DNA from: Ectobius pallidus
Taxonomy: Eukaryota; Arthropoda; Insecta; Blattodea; Ectobiidae
Reading direction: 5' to 3'
NCBI GenBank assembly: GCA_964059195.1
Contig: CAXKWD010000009.1
Coordinates: 87,207,432 to 87,271,431, forward strand
DNA: 64,000 nucleotides
Under the pieces are notes generated by a model. The model was not told the DNA's origin. It saw only the letters and a program-made list of their open reading frames with translations, and ran no database searches. Both the position numbers and the translations under genes were made by a program. Shown here piece by piece: positions 46,951 to 58,583 of this stretch. Position 1 is the stretch's first letter; each line of letters begins with the position of its first letter.

Positions 46951-48180
46951 TGTTACGAAGAGCAACTCTATTATCTAAGAGACGGGAAATGATTTTATAA
47001 AAGCTCTACTAGTTAGAGATAATAAATTTCACAAAGAGAATTAATCACTTTCACTGATGTATACAGACTATCGCGGCAAACGATCCATTTTTTCAAGACC
47101 TATAATTATTTCTGCACTAACAGAACTGGTCTTAGCACAAAGACTTCACAAAGCACAGAGAAATAATTACTAAATCATCATTCAATAAGTTTTTCGAACT
47201 CGTGACATGCTATAATGGACCTTATGAACACTGTTTCTTTCTATCCACTGGGCAAGCAATACAACATCGCGCTTAAGGGCAAAAATGTGAACACAAGATA
47301 ACGAGACCGATGGAGGGCTTTATTCCTTAAGTCACGATCTCCACCAGTATAGGGTGTAGCGGAAAAAAGCAAACATTTCTCCTCTCGTTGTTAGAAAATG
47401 TGAACACGAATTCTTTTTATCATCAATTACGAATTCATTATCGTGAATTATTTTATTATATTATTCACAAACATTTTCCTGTGCATTTTAACTTTCAGTT
47501 TGTCCGTTGACCAACATTCAAAAGTATTTTTTTATCTGCCGGCTTTAAAAACAACAACATTTTAAAGTTATGTTTTCTTGAAGACGATAAAATTTTCGTC
47601 AAATAAGTTACTTCATAAAATCGATGTCCCACGGTTCAATTTTTTATCTGAGTTTCTATAAGTCATCAAATCTACCAGCATGACCCGCATGACGTAGAAA
47701 CATGGTAGCTTCCTCTTAACAACAGATTCTTTGAACGGTGAACGCTGTGATCATGCGAACATTTACGAAGAAGATGACATGAAAAGTTAGAGCCAAGGCA
47801 GACTTTGAATTTACAACAATAATATCTGAAACTGTTATTATAATCATCACAAATTTTGAAGTTACTCTGTAAATTATTTAAGAAAATCAGAGGAAAATGA
47901 GGCCAGTGTATTCATAAAGACCGCCATGTCGATTAAGTTATAGTAGTGATCAATTTTAGTTTCGGGTGATCAACTAACAGTATATTGAACCAAAATGTCA
48001 ACAGCCAGAAACATTTGTATAGAAATGCTAAGTGACACAACTATTTGAATAGATAATTGAATTTTGAGACGATGGGCTTAAGACGTTAAGTTTTCAACAT
48101 TTGCGATGTTTCCTGTCAAAATAGCCTCCTTGAAAATTATTTTGTTTATTAGCATTTTAACGAATGATGGCAAGAAAAAC
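46951..48180. other. No gene recognised
   Basis: AT-rich; no SINE, LINE or inverted-repeat signal noticed. Confidence 0.4.
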
Positions 48181-48660
48181 TATTGTATGATAATTCTTCT
48201 TCTTTTCGTGAGTTTTACATCCTCTTTGTAGGTACATTTACACGGCTCATGCCGCCCGGGCCTTACAAGACCGCGACCTGTCGGGGAGGGAGTTTCCATG
48301 GATCACATACGTACTGTTTTTACCACACAAGGACATGGAGGGCTTCCCCGGACGAGTCATCAGATCAATGCATGGGCTACCTCCGAGACAACAACAACAC
48401 ATAAGACTATACATACCGGTCATAACATATACACACACTCATTTCGAACAACGCGAGGATGAAGGTGATAATGACTGCCAGATGATATTCGGGGACCAGA
48501 AGAGCCTAAAATTCTCCGAAATTCGTCTCAGATGAGGAAAGCACCGGAAAACCCCCAAACTAGAAAACTTGTTCCGACCAGGAAACGAACCCAGGCTCGC
48601 TGCATGAGTAGAGCGATCGTATCCTCTAGGCCACAGCGGTAGACTATTGTATGATAATTC
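48181..48660 (-). mobile_element. Family G SINE with perfect 16-bp target-site duplication
   Basis: TATTGTATGATAATTC flanks the element at 48181-48196 and 48645-48660. The sense strand is minus. The head GTCTACCGCTGTGGCCTAGA holds the A box, and the B box is GGGTTCGTTTCCTGG (plus-strand complement at 48578-48592). The body shares CCGCGACCTGTCGGG and ACAAGGACATGGAGGGC with the copy at 17365. The sense tail is a short (GAA)n. The intact duplication suggests a relatively recent insertion, although the body has diverged from its sister. Confidence 0.95.
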
Positions 48661-48736
48661 AAAGCAAGTTAATTCTATTATTTATTTTATTTACTTTTTG
48701 AAAATAGGGGAATGTTCAATTTAGTCTACACATTCA

Positions 48737-49160
48737 CTTCCTGGCAGGGCTTAAGCTAGAAAAAACCTTTAGCGAAAATGGATAAAAAAAAACTTTAGCA
48801 AAATGCTAAAATACAAAATTATTGCTAAAAGTTAATTTTAACTGTTTTTTTATGTAGCTTCAAAATAATAAAAATAAAATGGTACAAATAACAAGCTGAA
48901 CTATAAAGGAAATTATTAAGTTTATCTTTTTTCAAAATACTTTCGTTTGGTTTGGAATTTAACACTTTTCTCTGTTTCAAATTGGCCCACTTCCTCAAAA
49001 GCCTTGCTAAAATTATAGTTTTTCTTTCGGGGCCTTCAATTTTCATAATTAAGATGTTATTAACATCACACAAATTTATTTTCGCATTTTTGCGAAAGTG
49101 GCTACCATTTCTTTCGCATTTCGCGAAAAATGCGATCGCAGCTTAAACCCTGCTTCCTAG
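48737..49160. mobile_element. hAT-type MITE, 408 bp, with 8-bp target duplication (7/8)
   Basis: The termini CAGGGCTTAAGCT (48745-) and AGCTTAAACCCTG (-49152) are inverted repeats of hAT style. The flanking 8-mers are CTTCCTGG and CTTCCTAG. The subterminal region repeats TTTCGC/GCGAAA words (for example GCATTTTTGCGAAAGTGGC and its neighbour). The interior is AT-rich and too short to encode a transposase. Confidence 0.82.
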
Positions 49161-49805
49161 ATGTTCTGGATCTTATTAATTCATTAAAATAAATATACGT
49201 TTACATGATAAGCGACTATAAATGAGATTGAACTATGGACTCATGACTTTTCTTTCGAACAGAGTATACGATGCTGTAATGAGAGGAGTTCGTGACTAGC
49301 TGACTGGGTGGATGGAAACTGGGGCAGAACAACTGGCCGCACTTTTCAGAGCTCGTTGCGCACGCACAGCCCATGAAATTCAAGTTTTCAAACCACTCTC
49401 GTTCTCTTTTTCGTTCCGTAAGTGGACTGTTCCAGCATCGAACAATGACCACAGCACACAATGCTGCACTTCCCACTCATCCGATTTATTCAACAACCTG
49501 TCAATATAAATATAACACGCCCGTCAATTAGCTCAGTAATTAGTTTAAACTTTAATCTCACATATAAAAAAATAAACTACAGCATAGGCCTAGTATTAGC
49601 ATTGCAAATAAATAAATAACTAAAATCAGCGCAGCGAAAGCAGATATTTGAGTTACAGTAAACTGTCATTATGCTAAACGACTGAATGGAAGCAAAATTT
49701 AAAATAAAAGTATGTAAATTTGATTAACGCTTTCATTAGTTATGTTATTGCTCGCTTTTACAACTAAATTTACCCTGCATAAATTATACATAGTGTAAGA
49801 AAAAT
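49161..49805. other. No gene recognised
   Basis: A slightly GC-richer patch (49305-49470) contains open frames on both strands but no recognised motif. Confidence 0.35.
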
Positions 49806-49811
49806 AACGTT

Positions 49812-50105
49812 CTGTCGGCCACGATGGTACAAAAGTAGTGTGAACACCTCTGGATCCGCAGGTCGCCTCGGCCGCGGTCGATGGAATTTTTCAGGACGAA
49901 GTCCTCCGGGAGGGACTATAAACTGTAGGTCCCGTTTACAGCACGTTAAAAATCTCAAAGCCTAAATTAGAGCCTCCGAACCAAATTCTTTCCTTGTACC
50001 TTTGTCCTCTCCAGGAAAATAAGCGTAACTAAACCAGTCTTCGGTAATGAAACCTCCATTCGGAGGATCCTATATTCCCGTCCAAGAAATGACGGGAGGC
50101 GAATG
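49812..50105 (+). mobile_element. Family B SINE
   Basis: Head TCGGCCACGATGG..., CTCTGGATCCGCAGGTCGCC (decayed B-box area), then CCTCCGGGAGGGACTATAAA, CCTAAATTAGAGCCTCCG and GTAATGAAACCTCCATTCGG, as in the other family B copies. The B box has lost its consensus. Confidence 0.75.
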
Positions 50106-50355
50106 AACAAAGTAAATTGTCTAAGATAGTGGAAGGAAGTTCAATTCAGTCGTGAGTTTCTTGCGTGCATGCTAACTTAAGTAGGCCTTTTCGTTTTTGG
50201 CTACAGACAACCCTATTACTTGAATTCTAAAATTTTCTAAAATTGTTATTATTAGTACTGTAGGAAATAATCAGTTGAACCTACAGCTTAAAGTGAAATC
50301 CGAATCACGGTGGGCGCCCTTATGCCTAAAATAATTGGTCATAGTTGAAAGAAAT

Positions 50356-50421
50356 GGTCGTCCATCCAAGTTTTCACCAGTGCTAACACTGTTTAACTCT
50401 GTGATCAGCTTGAAAGTCGAC
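50356..50421 (-). ncRNA. 5S rRNA-like remnant (pseudogene or 5S-derived SINE piece)
   Basis: The plus strand reads GGTCGTCCATCCAAGTTTTC, then CACCAGTGCTAACAC, then TGTTTAACTCTGTGATCAGC. This follows the reverse complement of the 5S rRNA middle/3' domain (the known GGTCxCCCATCxAAGTACTxACC ... GCTTAACTT...GTGATC layout). It covers about half the gene with many substitutions, so it is not a functional 5S gene. Confidence 0.5.
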
Positions 50422-50532
50422 AGGGAGAGCCCAAATTATTTGTTTGTTCTCTAAATATAGGCCTATAGTAACGACGTATTATCTCTGAAGTAAAATAAAG
50501 AGATGTTTATTTAATCGCTATTTTTAGAAACA

Positions 50533-50569
50533 TAATAATAATAATAATAATAATTAATAATAATAATAA
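50533..50569 (+). repeat. (AAT)n microsatellite, interrupted
   Basis: AAT units with one TTAAT interruption. Confidence 0.9.
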
Positions 50570-50699
50570 AGTCAGTAAAATTCATAAATTGCAAACCAAT
50601 TGCAAACTATAGCCCAACAAGGGAAGTATAATTCACGCAGATCGCCTTTTAAGAACCTTTTGACACCGATTGCCTTGATGACTAAAGACCGGAAGTTAA

Positions 50700-51290
50700 T
50701 GCTCTATCAGAAGACAAGTATGCATACAAATATGCTCTAAAATTGGTAAAATATGCTCCGGATCCAATAAAGTATGCTCTATTATATAAGTAATTTTAGT
50801 ACTTTACACTATCCTGTTAGCGGAATTACATTATAAATTACAAAAAAATACATTAGGAAACTTAAAAAAGGTCAATGCAATAAATTTTAGTAAATTAAAA
50901 CTAACGAAGTGAAAAGTCGCTTTAATATTATACATTCAGCTCCGAAAACATTAGTCTATGTACTAGCAATAATTACTGTACAGTTGGTTCTCAAATATTC
51001 ACTTAACTAAATATGCGACATACATTTGAATATACAGAGATATATATCATAATTTAAAATCAATCAGAAATATGCCGTCTAAAATGTGACAAATTTATAA
51101 AATATGCACAAATATTTTAATATCAAGCAAATATGATGTATCATCGCAAAATTAACATAATATGCAACAATAAGCAAAATTAAACCATCAAATGTCTGTT
51201 ATTTCTTTCATGTCTTGTACACATTTTAACACTAGCATGCGGTAGAGTGCTTTATTAAAAACATGATTTTTCATAAAATTCCGGGCCCTA
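50700..51290. mobile_element. Possible hAT-type element remnant with ATATGC repeats
   Basis: ATATGC(T/A) recurs at least ten times (for example 50740-50780 and 51060-51175). At 51278-51289 the plus strand reads CCGGGCCCTAAT, so the minus strand starts TAGGGCCCGGAATTTTATG, a terminus seen in hAT-like elements. The opposite terminus was not identified. Confidence 0.35.
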
Positions 51291-51724
51291 ATCATGACGA
51301 TAACTCGTAACTTAGCAATTCAATTCTATAATAAGCAACCCAATGTACACCCATGCATTGTGCTGATGAACGACTAGATGAGGACCTGCTGCCAATTAGT
51401 TAAAGAGTCAATGTAAACATGCACACCCTCGTGTCGCCATGGCAATTAGCGAGATTCCTAAGCTGCACTTTCTCACGCACTGGCATTCCTATACGAACTT
51501 GTCAATAGTCTTCTATGCTTCTTTAATAGCCCCGACTTTTCACGCTTATTACCCGTACAGAGATTTTGTCATCAAAGTTAAGTCAGAATAGGTAACACCG
51601 TCATAATTTATTCCACTGTTCTATCCCTAATAGCAAATGATAGCCACATGAGTGGACTGTCTGGTAGAGTAGGATTACTCCCACAACGTCTCTGGCCTTG
51701 AAGACTAACCCAGGGATTTAGTGC

Positions 51725-51978
51725 CACGGAGTTACTTTTTAGCATTCCCTATACAGGTCGTAGAGGCTCAAAAATCTAGGAAGTCAAGTCTCCCATATGA
51801 AGATGTTATACTTACATACGATTGCTTCTGGTAATGACTTCTGTTAGAGGTTGAGTTGACCCCGCGGCCATAATGCCATCAGAATGAATTATGAACAATT
51901 CGAATGACCTCAACGGGGATAGAATCTGCGACCTTCCGGTTTATAGCTCAGTGCCTCAAATGCATCACGACGTAGCCT
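51725..51978 (-). mobile_element. Family A SINE, degraded
   Basis: The plus strand contains AGCATTCCCTATACAGG, TAATGACTTCTGTTAGAGG, TTGAGTTGACCCCGCGGCC, GAATGACCTCAACGGGGAT and GCGACCTTCCGGTTTATAGC, matching family A in reverse order with many substitutions. Confidence 0.8.
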
Positions 51979-52829
51979 ACTCCTCTTACTAAGTAGATAA
52001 TATGTAATAACTATAAGGTAATTGAAATAATTTGTAGAAATTACTTAGGCCTATTTATTTTATAGGCTTAGATTCCACATTTTTGTCTTGTTTTATACTC
52101 CCAAATCACCTTGAAGACACACAAGGAAAAATGGGTTAACCCACATTTTTTGAAAAATGAAGAACAATAGTGTTTCATGAATGAATGAATGAAGCTGAAA
52201 AAAATGTTGACGTTATTTTTTGTTAAATTCTGTGAACATAAGCTTCAAGCGAACATAGTATTGAATCTATTTTTTTTTCTTTATTGGAGCCCGGAACAAG
52301 GCAAATGACGGCAAAAATAGTGAAAAAAAAGAATTGAGGGTTAACCCGTTTTTCTGGGTATGTCTTGTGTTGTGAAAACTATGCAAAACAAATCATTCAA
52401 AGCACAATGATTAGCGATATAAGGTATATTCGTTACGTCACCGTCTGCAGAGTACAATGATACTACTGTATTTGTGCTAGAAAGACCTAAGAGAAAGACT
52501 GTTTAGCAGTTACAGGTAACGAAGGTGAGATTGTTTTATTTCGCAAAGACAAGCCGCCCACTCTCCTCCTCTAGAGACCGGGGTCGGAGAAGCTGGCAGG
52601 ATTCTTTGTACGCGTGTTAGCACGTGGTGAAGCTGGTCCAGGAGGATGCTGAGTTTCCCACGCTCTTGGCCGAGACCCCAAACCCAACAACCCAGTGACT
52701 CTGTACCATCATACCTTGTGGCACATCTCCTCGGGCTGTCATTTCCTCACCTCTGGCAATATGTTTACAATCACACTATCCAAGATGATGATTGAAAACA
52801 CTTTCAGACACTTTTACACTATAATAATA
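51979..52829. other. No repeat recognised; GC-richer patch 52545-52760
   Basis: The patch (CGCCCACTCTCCTCCTC, GGTCGGAGAAGCTGGCAGG, CGAGACCCCAAACCC) is clearly GC-richer than the flanks and non-repetitive in this window. It could be a gene-related or regulatory block, or an unrecognised repeat. An open frame starting at 52695 here runs by chance into the LINE that follows. Confidence 0.3.
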
Positions 52830-53290
52830 CATAATCTGAGAGTGTTCGAAAACAGGGTGCTTAGGAAAATATTTTGGCCTAAGACAGATGAAAATGGGGA
52901 CTGGAGAAAACTACATAATGACGAGCTTCATGACCTGTACTCTTCACCAGATATAGTAAGGGTAATTAAACCATGGAAGATGAAATGGGCTGGACATGTT
53001 GCGTGCATTGGGGAGGAAAACATCTCAAAAGTATTGACTGAGAGTCCCGAAGGCAAAGGACCACGTGGAAGACCTAGACGTAGGTGGGAGGGCAATATTA
53101 GGATAGATTTAAGGGAAGTAGGATTTGCGAGGGATGATTGGATAGACTTGGCACAGAATAGGGTTGAATGGCGGGCTCAGGTAAGCGCGGCAATGAACCC
53201 TCGGGTTCCATTAAATAGATAATATTCTTTAGCTTGCTGAGGAATTATCTGTTGCCATTGAGTAAGTAAGTAAGTTACACTATAATAATA
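52814..53290 (+). pseudogene. 5'-truncated LINE copy with perfect 16-bp target-site duplication
   Basis: TTACACTATAATAATA occurs at 52814-52829 and 53275-53290, delimiting the insertion at 52830-53274. From 52830 about 130 codons are open and encode the C-terminus of an insect LINE reverse-transcriptase protein: VFENRVLRKIFWPK, WRKLHNDELHDLYSSPDIVR, MKWAGHVACIGEENI, GPRGRPRRRWEGNIRIDLRE and a final NRVEWRAQV..AAMNPRVP. The family stop codon follows at 53220-53222, and the 3' UTR ends in (AAGT)n. RT and endonuclease domains are absent through 5' truncation, so it cannot move. An intact frame plus exact duplications suggests a young insertion. Residues encoded upstream of 52830 in the same frame belong to the target, not the LINE. 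Confidence 0.93.
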
Positions 53291-53529
53291 GAAAGGAAAG
53301 TGACAACATGGAAAGTTTGAACAAAAATTCTCAATCCCTTTTGAGGATTTATAGAGATTTATAGAAATTTAGTTGGGGTTCTTAGTAATCATGCCCTTAA
53401 TGTTCCCTCGATATGATACACATTGTCAGATTTTTTTTATATATAGCCTACAATTTTTCGTGACTAAGTCAGAGATTTCTTTCAATTTACCCTGAATAAT
53501 TAAAATTCCCTGCAATGCCCCATATTCAT

Positions 53530-53587
53530 TAACAAACAAACAAACAAACAAACAAACAAAAAAAAACAAACAAACAAAAACAAAAAA
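53530..53587 (+). repeat. (CAAA)n microsatellite
   Basis: Seven clean CAAA units, then A-rich imperfect ones. Confidence 0.9.
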
Positions 53588-53589
53588 AC

Positions 53590-55640
53590 GCCTAGATATT
53601 CCAAATGAGAAAGATATGACATTAAGTTGCACATTCTACAATAACAAGACAATTATTGAGGAATCCTTTAGATGTTCAGAAATATTCAATTATAATTTAA
53701 CTTATGATCCTACTAAACTTGAAACTTGTGACTCACCAACGTAGTATAAGAATATGCAAGTGTCTATCGTCATACTTGTATCATTTAGTTTTATCACTTT
53801 CATTTCATCGCACCTATGTGCACTTGTTTTTACGTAAATTATTAAGGACTGATAATCGAAACATCTTCACACCTGTAGTTTCTTTGGCCCAAAAAAATAA
53901 TCAACCATTGAACAAAACGACTAGGTATACGAGTATATAAGCTGCATATGAGCATTAGGAGATATGAAAATAATGTACAGTTTCATATGTGGTGAAGTAT
54001 AATCAAATTTATATAATAATACGTCCGCCTACAATATTAATAACTCTAGATTATGTAATAGCGAACAATTCAAAGAAAAAGATAAAACAGTTCACTTTCT
54101 TGTCAATGTTTTGTCATGGGTCAAAGAAGGCTTGGTTCTTTTAGTATCCACGTGGACAGGAAATCAAACATGGCAGGCAATTCTAAACGTTTTGGAGAGG
54201 AATATAAAGAGTATTAAGAGCAGAAGAATGTAAGAAGGATGTTATTGATTCCGCATTTTTATTTGCTAAATAGTCCTAATTCGAGGTCTGGAATTTTAAG
54301 GTAAAATCACCCAAAATCAAATTACCTATAAAAATGTCGGAGAAACGATTAAGAATTCATGAAGATACAAAGAAAGGTAAAAGAGATAATAGAGTTTTTA
54401 ATTCAAAAATAATATTATAATAAGAATACGAAGATGATTTAAACCTAATACATGAAAAAGATGGAAAATAAGAAGAAAGATCAACAATGGCAATAGTATT
54501 TCTAGTAATAACTTACTACTAGTAGTAATAGTTTCTCTAACAATGGTGGTTAAATAGTTTAATAGGTTAATAGTTTAAATAGAGTTTGGGTAGTAAAATA
54601 GAAAGGGGTATCGACGACAACAGAAGATGAGAAATTACGACAGTTATGGGATAAAATAACGTACCACCATCAACAAAGTATATTTTAGATCACACACCGT
54701 TCCAAAAACATTTATCATATCTCAAAGCCCTATAGCTCCACCTCCGTTCGTATAGGAGAAACGAGGTATATGGAGAAACGAGAATAGAACATTTGTAGTC
54801 AATGAATAATTTAAAGCTTGATACATCCATGTATTTCAATATGTATCTTTATGCTCTGTATTCATTTCTTACGAACACAAAAGACTTTGAAATCGGAAGT
54901 TTTTAAAATTCCTTGCATTTATATCGCTAATAGTGGTAGAAAAATTTACAGACGTAGTAGTAGTAGTAATAGAAGTTTGTGTCGGGATAGTAGAAGCATT
55001 GGCATTAATATACAGTATCAGGTGAAGAAAAAATATGATCGAAATATATTCGTAGCAAATTAATAACAACATTAATAATAATCACATTAATAATAAGAAC
55101 TTTAATAATAGCATTAATAAGAACAGTATTATATAAATAATAATGCTAAAAATCTTAATGACAATGTAATGAAAATGATTACAAAGAGCTATTAGAATCA
55201 CGGAATAATGCCAATGTGTGTCGATATTGGCAACAACACTGTTGCATCAGTAGGAGGGTGGGTGGATCATCTTCAAGTCACGACAATGTTCATATCGATC
55301 CTCTTCACATGTCTTCTTCAGCCGCTCGTGATTGCCTGCAATTACCCATTCCCTTCCTGACCCACATACAGTACAATATCGCATTGTCGTGGATAAATCT
55401 GACGAACAGAAACAAGAGAAATCAACTCCACATACAGTGTTTCTCTGCTTCATGACCCATAAAATGTATTTACTGTGCTATAAGGCCTAATGTAAGGATT
55501 ATTTTAGAGTATACTGTATTTATTTTATCGGTTTATCTCCATTAGGAGGATGCAAAGAGGGAGTGTGAGGATGTGTAGATTTAGTATAAGTCATCAGCAG
55601 TTGGAAAGCACAGACATATTTGTACTCCATTGAATCTGCT
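53590..55640. other. AT-rich stretch without recognised gene
   Basis: A (GTA)n patch lies near 54955-54967. Open frames at 54818-55063 and 55216-55455 show no recognised motif. Confidence 0.45.
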
Positions 55641-55649
55641 TATAGAGCG

Positions 55650-55785
55650 GGAATACATAGAAAGAAAAAGGAAAAGAGAAAGAATGAAAATAAGGAGAGT
55701 AAAAAAGAAGATAGGAAAGAAAGTGGGAACGGGAGGAGAGGGAATGACAGAAAGAGGGAGAGAGAAAATGAAAGTGGGAAGCAAT
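55650..55785 (+). repeat. Purine-rich tract (~135 bp)
   Basis: Almost only A and G on the plus strand (GAAAGAAAAAGG, GGGAGAGAG words). Overlapping open frames on both strands are compositional. Confidence 0.8.
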
Positions 55786-56105
55786 AGATATTATACTTGT
55801 ATCATTCAAATTAGTAGAGATGAGCATCCTATATGAATTGTAATTTGCAAATATTTTGTTGCAGGTAGGACACGAACCAACATCCACAGCTACCAGGGAA
55901 AGCAAATAAATATTTTTATTCATCATCTCACAACAAGGTAAAAATACATAAGTTATATTAGAGCTTGATGTTGAAGGAATTATGTCCCTTCATTATTATG
56001 AGATAATGAATAGTATAGGCTAATTGTTAATTTTAATAATGAAAAATCAAAACCTCCAACGTCTCTAACTTGGCAAGTGATGCCACAGTAAATTACATGT
56101 CGGGT
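55786..56105. other. No gene recognised
   Basis: A B-box-like word occurs on the minus strand at about 55870-55890 (GTTGGTTCGTGTCCTACC) without a recognisable SINE around it. Confidence 0.3.
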
Positions 56106-56109
56106 CACC

Positions 56110-56625
56110 AATGGCGCCGGATCCTGGGGGCTTGGGCCCCTTGAGCTGCCCCTAGGAAATATGTAAGTGGACTGGTCCCCTACGTATTTAAGTATTTATT
56201 TACACATTTCATTTCTTCTTACTTGAAATATATTATTTACTTGCCCCCTTGAGTTCCCCCTAGAAAAACTGTAAGCGGGCTGAGCCCCTACGTATTTAAA
56301 TTTGCATTTTAAAGTATTTATTTACACATCACATTTTAACTTATTTATGTTTATTTGTGTTTATTTATTATTTATGTTTATTTGTGTTTATTTATTATTT
56401 ATGTTTATTTGCCCCTTGAAATTGCCCTAGAAACTCTGTAAGTGGTCTTGCTCCCTATCGTATTTAAGTACGGTATTTATTTACACATTTCATTTTAACT
56501 TATTTCAAATATAATGTATTTATTTGCCACTCGAGCTCTCCCTAAAAAAAGTTCTTTTTTAAAGTATTTATTTACAAATTTCATATTAACTTATTGCAAA
56601 TATATTTATTTGCCAATATTATTTA
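56110..56625 (+). repeat. Degenerate tandem array, ~5 units of roughly 110-170 bp
   Basis: Each unit has a CCCCTTGAG(C/T)TGCCCCTAG-like start (56137, 56246, 56411, 56526), then CTGTAAG(T/C)GG and CCCTACGTATTTAAG, then TATTTATTTACACATTTCA and TTTTAACTTATT. Unit length varies through (TTTATGTTTATTTG)n expansion at about 56342-56410. The left edge GGCGCCGGATCCTGGGGGC is GC-rich, like a transposon terminus. Confidence 0.8.
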
Positions 56626-57575
56626 GCTGAAACTGCTCATTGTCTCTCCTAAAACATTTATAGACGGCGCTTTTGTTTGTTGAAAATCGGAAACTTTCGC
56701 GTATAAATATTTTGCACTAAAATTTCGCACATAGGTAAGCCTACAGCATGTCAGCACTTCCTATGAAGATTTGTCATCGTGTTACATTGCACTTCGGCTT
56801 GTCTTTCAAACTCTTCCTCGATTCTTTTATTTTATATAGCAATATACAATTCCTGTAACATCCTCGAATTTCTATTTTCCGCGCCATACTGAGGACATTA
56901 CGTGTGTTCTATGTGTAGCTTAATTCATCCAACATAGGAACTCCGGGGAAAAAAAACATTTAGCTCACAACAACACTGCACATGCTTCTGAAATTTGTAT
57001 TTCCTTATTACGTCAACAAGTCACCATCTGTTCAGCTAAATATGTCTGAAATATTAAATTACTCCGAACGTTACATTTCGCATGGGAAAGTATGAGAATG
57101 AAATCAGAAGCATGGAAATAATGTACCAGCATGTTACTGTTGTAACATGATTGCACTAATAAAGAAGGATCAGTGGCGTAAAAAGCATGCACGAGTAACG
57201 AAAATATCAGAACGAACAGTGCGTAGTTTAGTGTGGCGTTCCACAGATCGCTAGTATAGTTCAAATCACATAGTCGATAAAACAAAGAGCGGTCTTCGGA
57301 GTCTTCACCCCTTCTCTGCACAAGCAAAACGCTTGACTGAAATTAATATAGGGTCTATCATGGACTTATGAAAACATGCAAAATTAAAGTAATTTGGCCC
57401 GAATGACACAATTAATGTCGGGAGGCCTGTATATATAAATAAGTAAATTATTAAGGCAAAAGTATGTGTGGTGTTATACAGTACAGTACCGGTAGTCCAA
57501 TATAAGTGCATCATAAATAGCCTATTTGCAATATATTTCCTAAACATATATTGAAAATGTAAGTTCACAAAAGCA
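56626..57575. other. No gene recognised
   Basis: Contains CAGTGGCGTA at 57171-57180. Its inverted match TACGCCACTG is at 58574-58583; the two could be ends of one ~1.4-kb DNA element, but the flanking 8-mers match poorly. Confidence 0.3.
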
Positions 57576-57577
57576 GT

Positions 57578-57648
57578 TGGTTAAGATATCAGAAGGTCAC
57601 CCGGTTCGATTCTCAAGAACTTTCGAATTTGGCTAATTTTTCGGGTGC
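57578..57648 (+). mobile_element. tRNA-like SINE head, isolated
   Basis: CAGTTGGTTAAGATATCAG and CCCGGTTCGATTCTCAAG resemble A and B boxes at tRNA spacing. No body is recognised before the next SINE begins. Confidence 0.4.
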
Positions 57649-57943
57649 ACTACAGTACGTCCAACCGGAAGGTCGCGGGTTCGATCCCCGATGAGGTCGT
57701 TGGAGTTTTTCAATTGGCCTAATCCTTCTGGTGGCACTGTGGCCCTGGGGTCGACTCAGCCTCTAACGGAAATGAGTACCAGGAGCAATCCTGGGGGTAA
57801 AGGCGGCCGGTGCGTAAGGCTGACAACCTTACCACCTTCCTGTGCCGATGTCTAAAAATCTGGGAGCCTCAACCTCCTGGAACCCTCTGGGCCTCCATGG
57901 CCTGTAATAGGGAACACTTTACACTTTTACTACAGTACGTCCA
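57649..57943 (+). mobile_element. Family A SINE, 5'-truncated, 15-bp target duplication
   Basis: ACTACAGTACGTCCA occurs at 57649-57663 and 57929-57943. The insertion starts inside the head at ACCGGAAGGTCGCGGGTTCG, so the B box is kept and the A box lost. The rest matches the copy at 26213 closely, which makes it one of the youngest-looking family A copies here. Confidence 0.95.
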
Positions 57944-57974
57944 TAATGTCAAGACTTGTAAGAAAAATTAGTTC

Positions 57975-58075
57975 TAGGAGCAATCCGGGAGTAACGTCTA
58001 CAAATTTTCCACTCTCATGCCCGAATGTCTAAAATCCGGGAGCCTCATTCTCCTGAAACTATGAGAGTTACCAGA
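57975..58075 (+). mobile_element. Family A SINE remnant
   Basis: CTAGGAGCAATCCGGGAGTA, GCCCGAATGTCTAAAATCC and GGGAGCCTCATTCTCCTG follow family A order, strongly diverged. Confidence 0.6.
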
Positions 58076-58131
58076 GACCGGAATGGGGATAACAGATAGC
58101 GTATTTATTTAATACTGACATATGAGCGGTT

Positions 58132-58132
58132 G

Positions 58133-58192
<60 letters not shown>

Positions 58193-58382
58193 TTAATAAT
58201 AAATACTGAAACAGAAATATTTCTAGATTCAAAATGCTCAATTGGAACGTTGATCACGTGGAAAACCGAAGAGAAAGATAAGAACAATTTGGACTGAGAT
58301 GAAGAAAAAAGCGCACAACAAAAGAAAGAAATGTAAGAAGAAAAATAAGAAAAAGTAAGAAAACGTCCGTTTAAGCGTAAGC

Positions 58383-58453
<71 letters not shown>
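58132..58453 (+). repeat. Two (AAT)n microsatellites flanking ~190 bp
   Basis: Pure AAT runs at 58132-58191 and 58384-58453. Long Leu or Ile runs in minus-strand frames come only from these repeats. The ~190 bp between them is unique in this window. Confidence 0.95.
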
Positions 58454-58455
<2 letters not shown>

Positions 58456-58583
58456 TATTAATATTAATAACAACAATAATAATAACAATAACAATAATAA
58501 TAAATTGCAAAAAAAGATACATTTTGGCAATACTTGTTTTATATTACCATACATCTCCTTGCAGGATTTCGCCTACGCCACTG

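Noticed and set aside
4716..58453. CRISPR-like arrays or regulatory direct repeats
   Set aside because: All tandem repeats found are microsatellites or degenerate minisatellites; none has the repeat-spacer regularity of a CRISPR array, and the DNA is eukaryotic.
58105..58554. 149-codon minus-strand open frame with long Leu and Ile runs
   Set aside because: It is the translation of two (AAT)n microsatellites and the spacer between them.
57171..58583. A single 1.4-kb transposon bounded by CAGTGGCGTA ... TACGCCACTG
   Set aside because: The flanking 8-mers AGAAGGAT and ACCGGAAT match at only about half the positions and the inner ends diverge at once, so it is not called.
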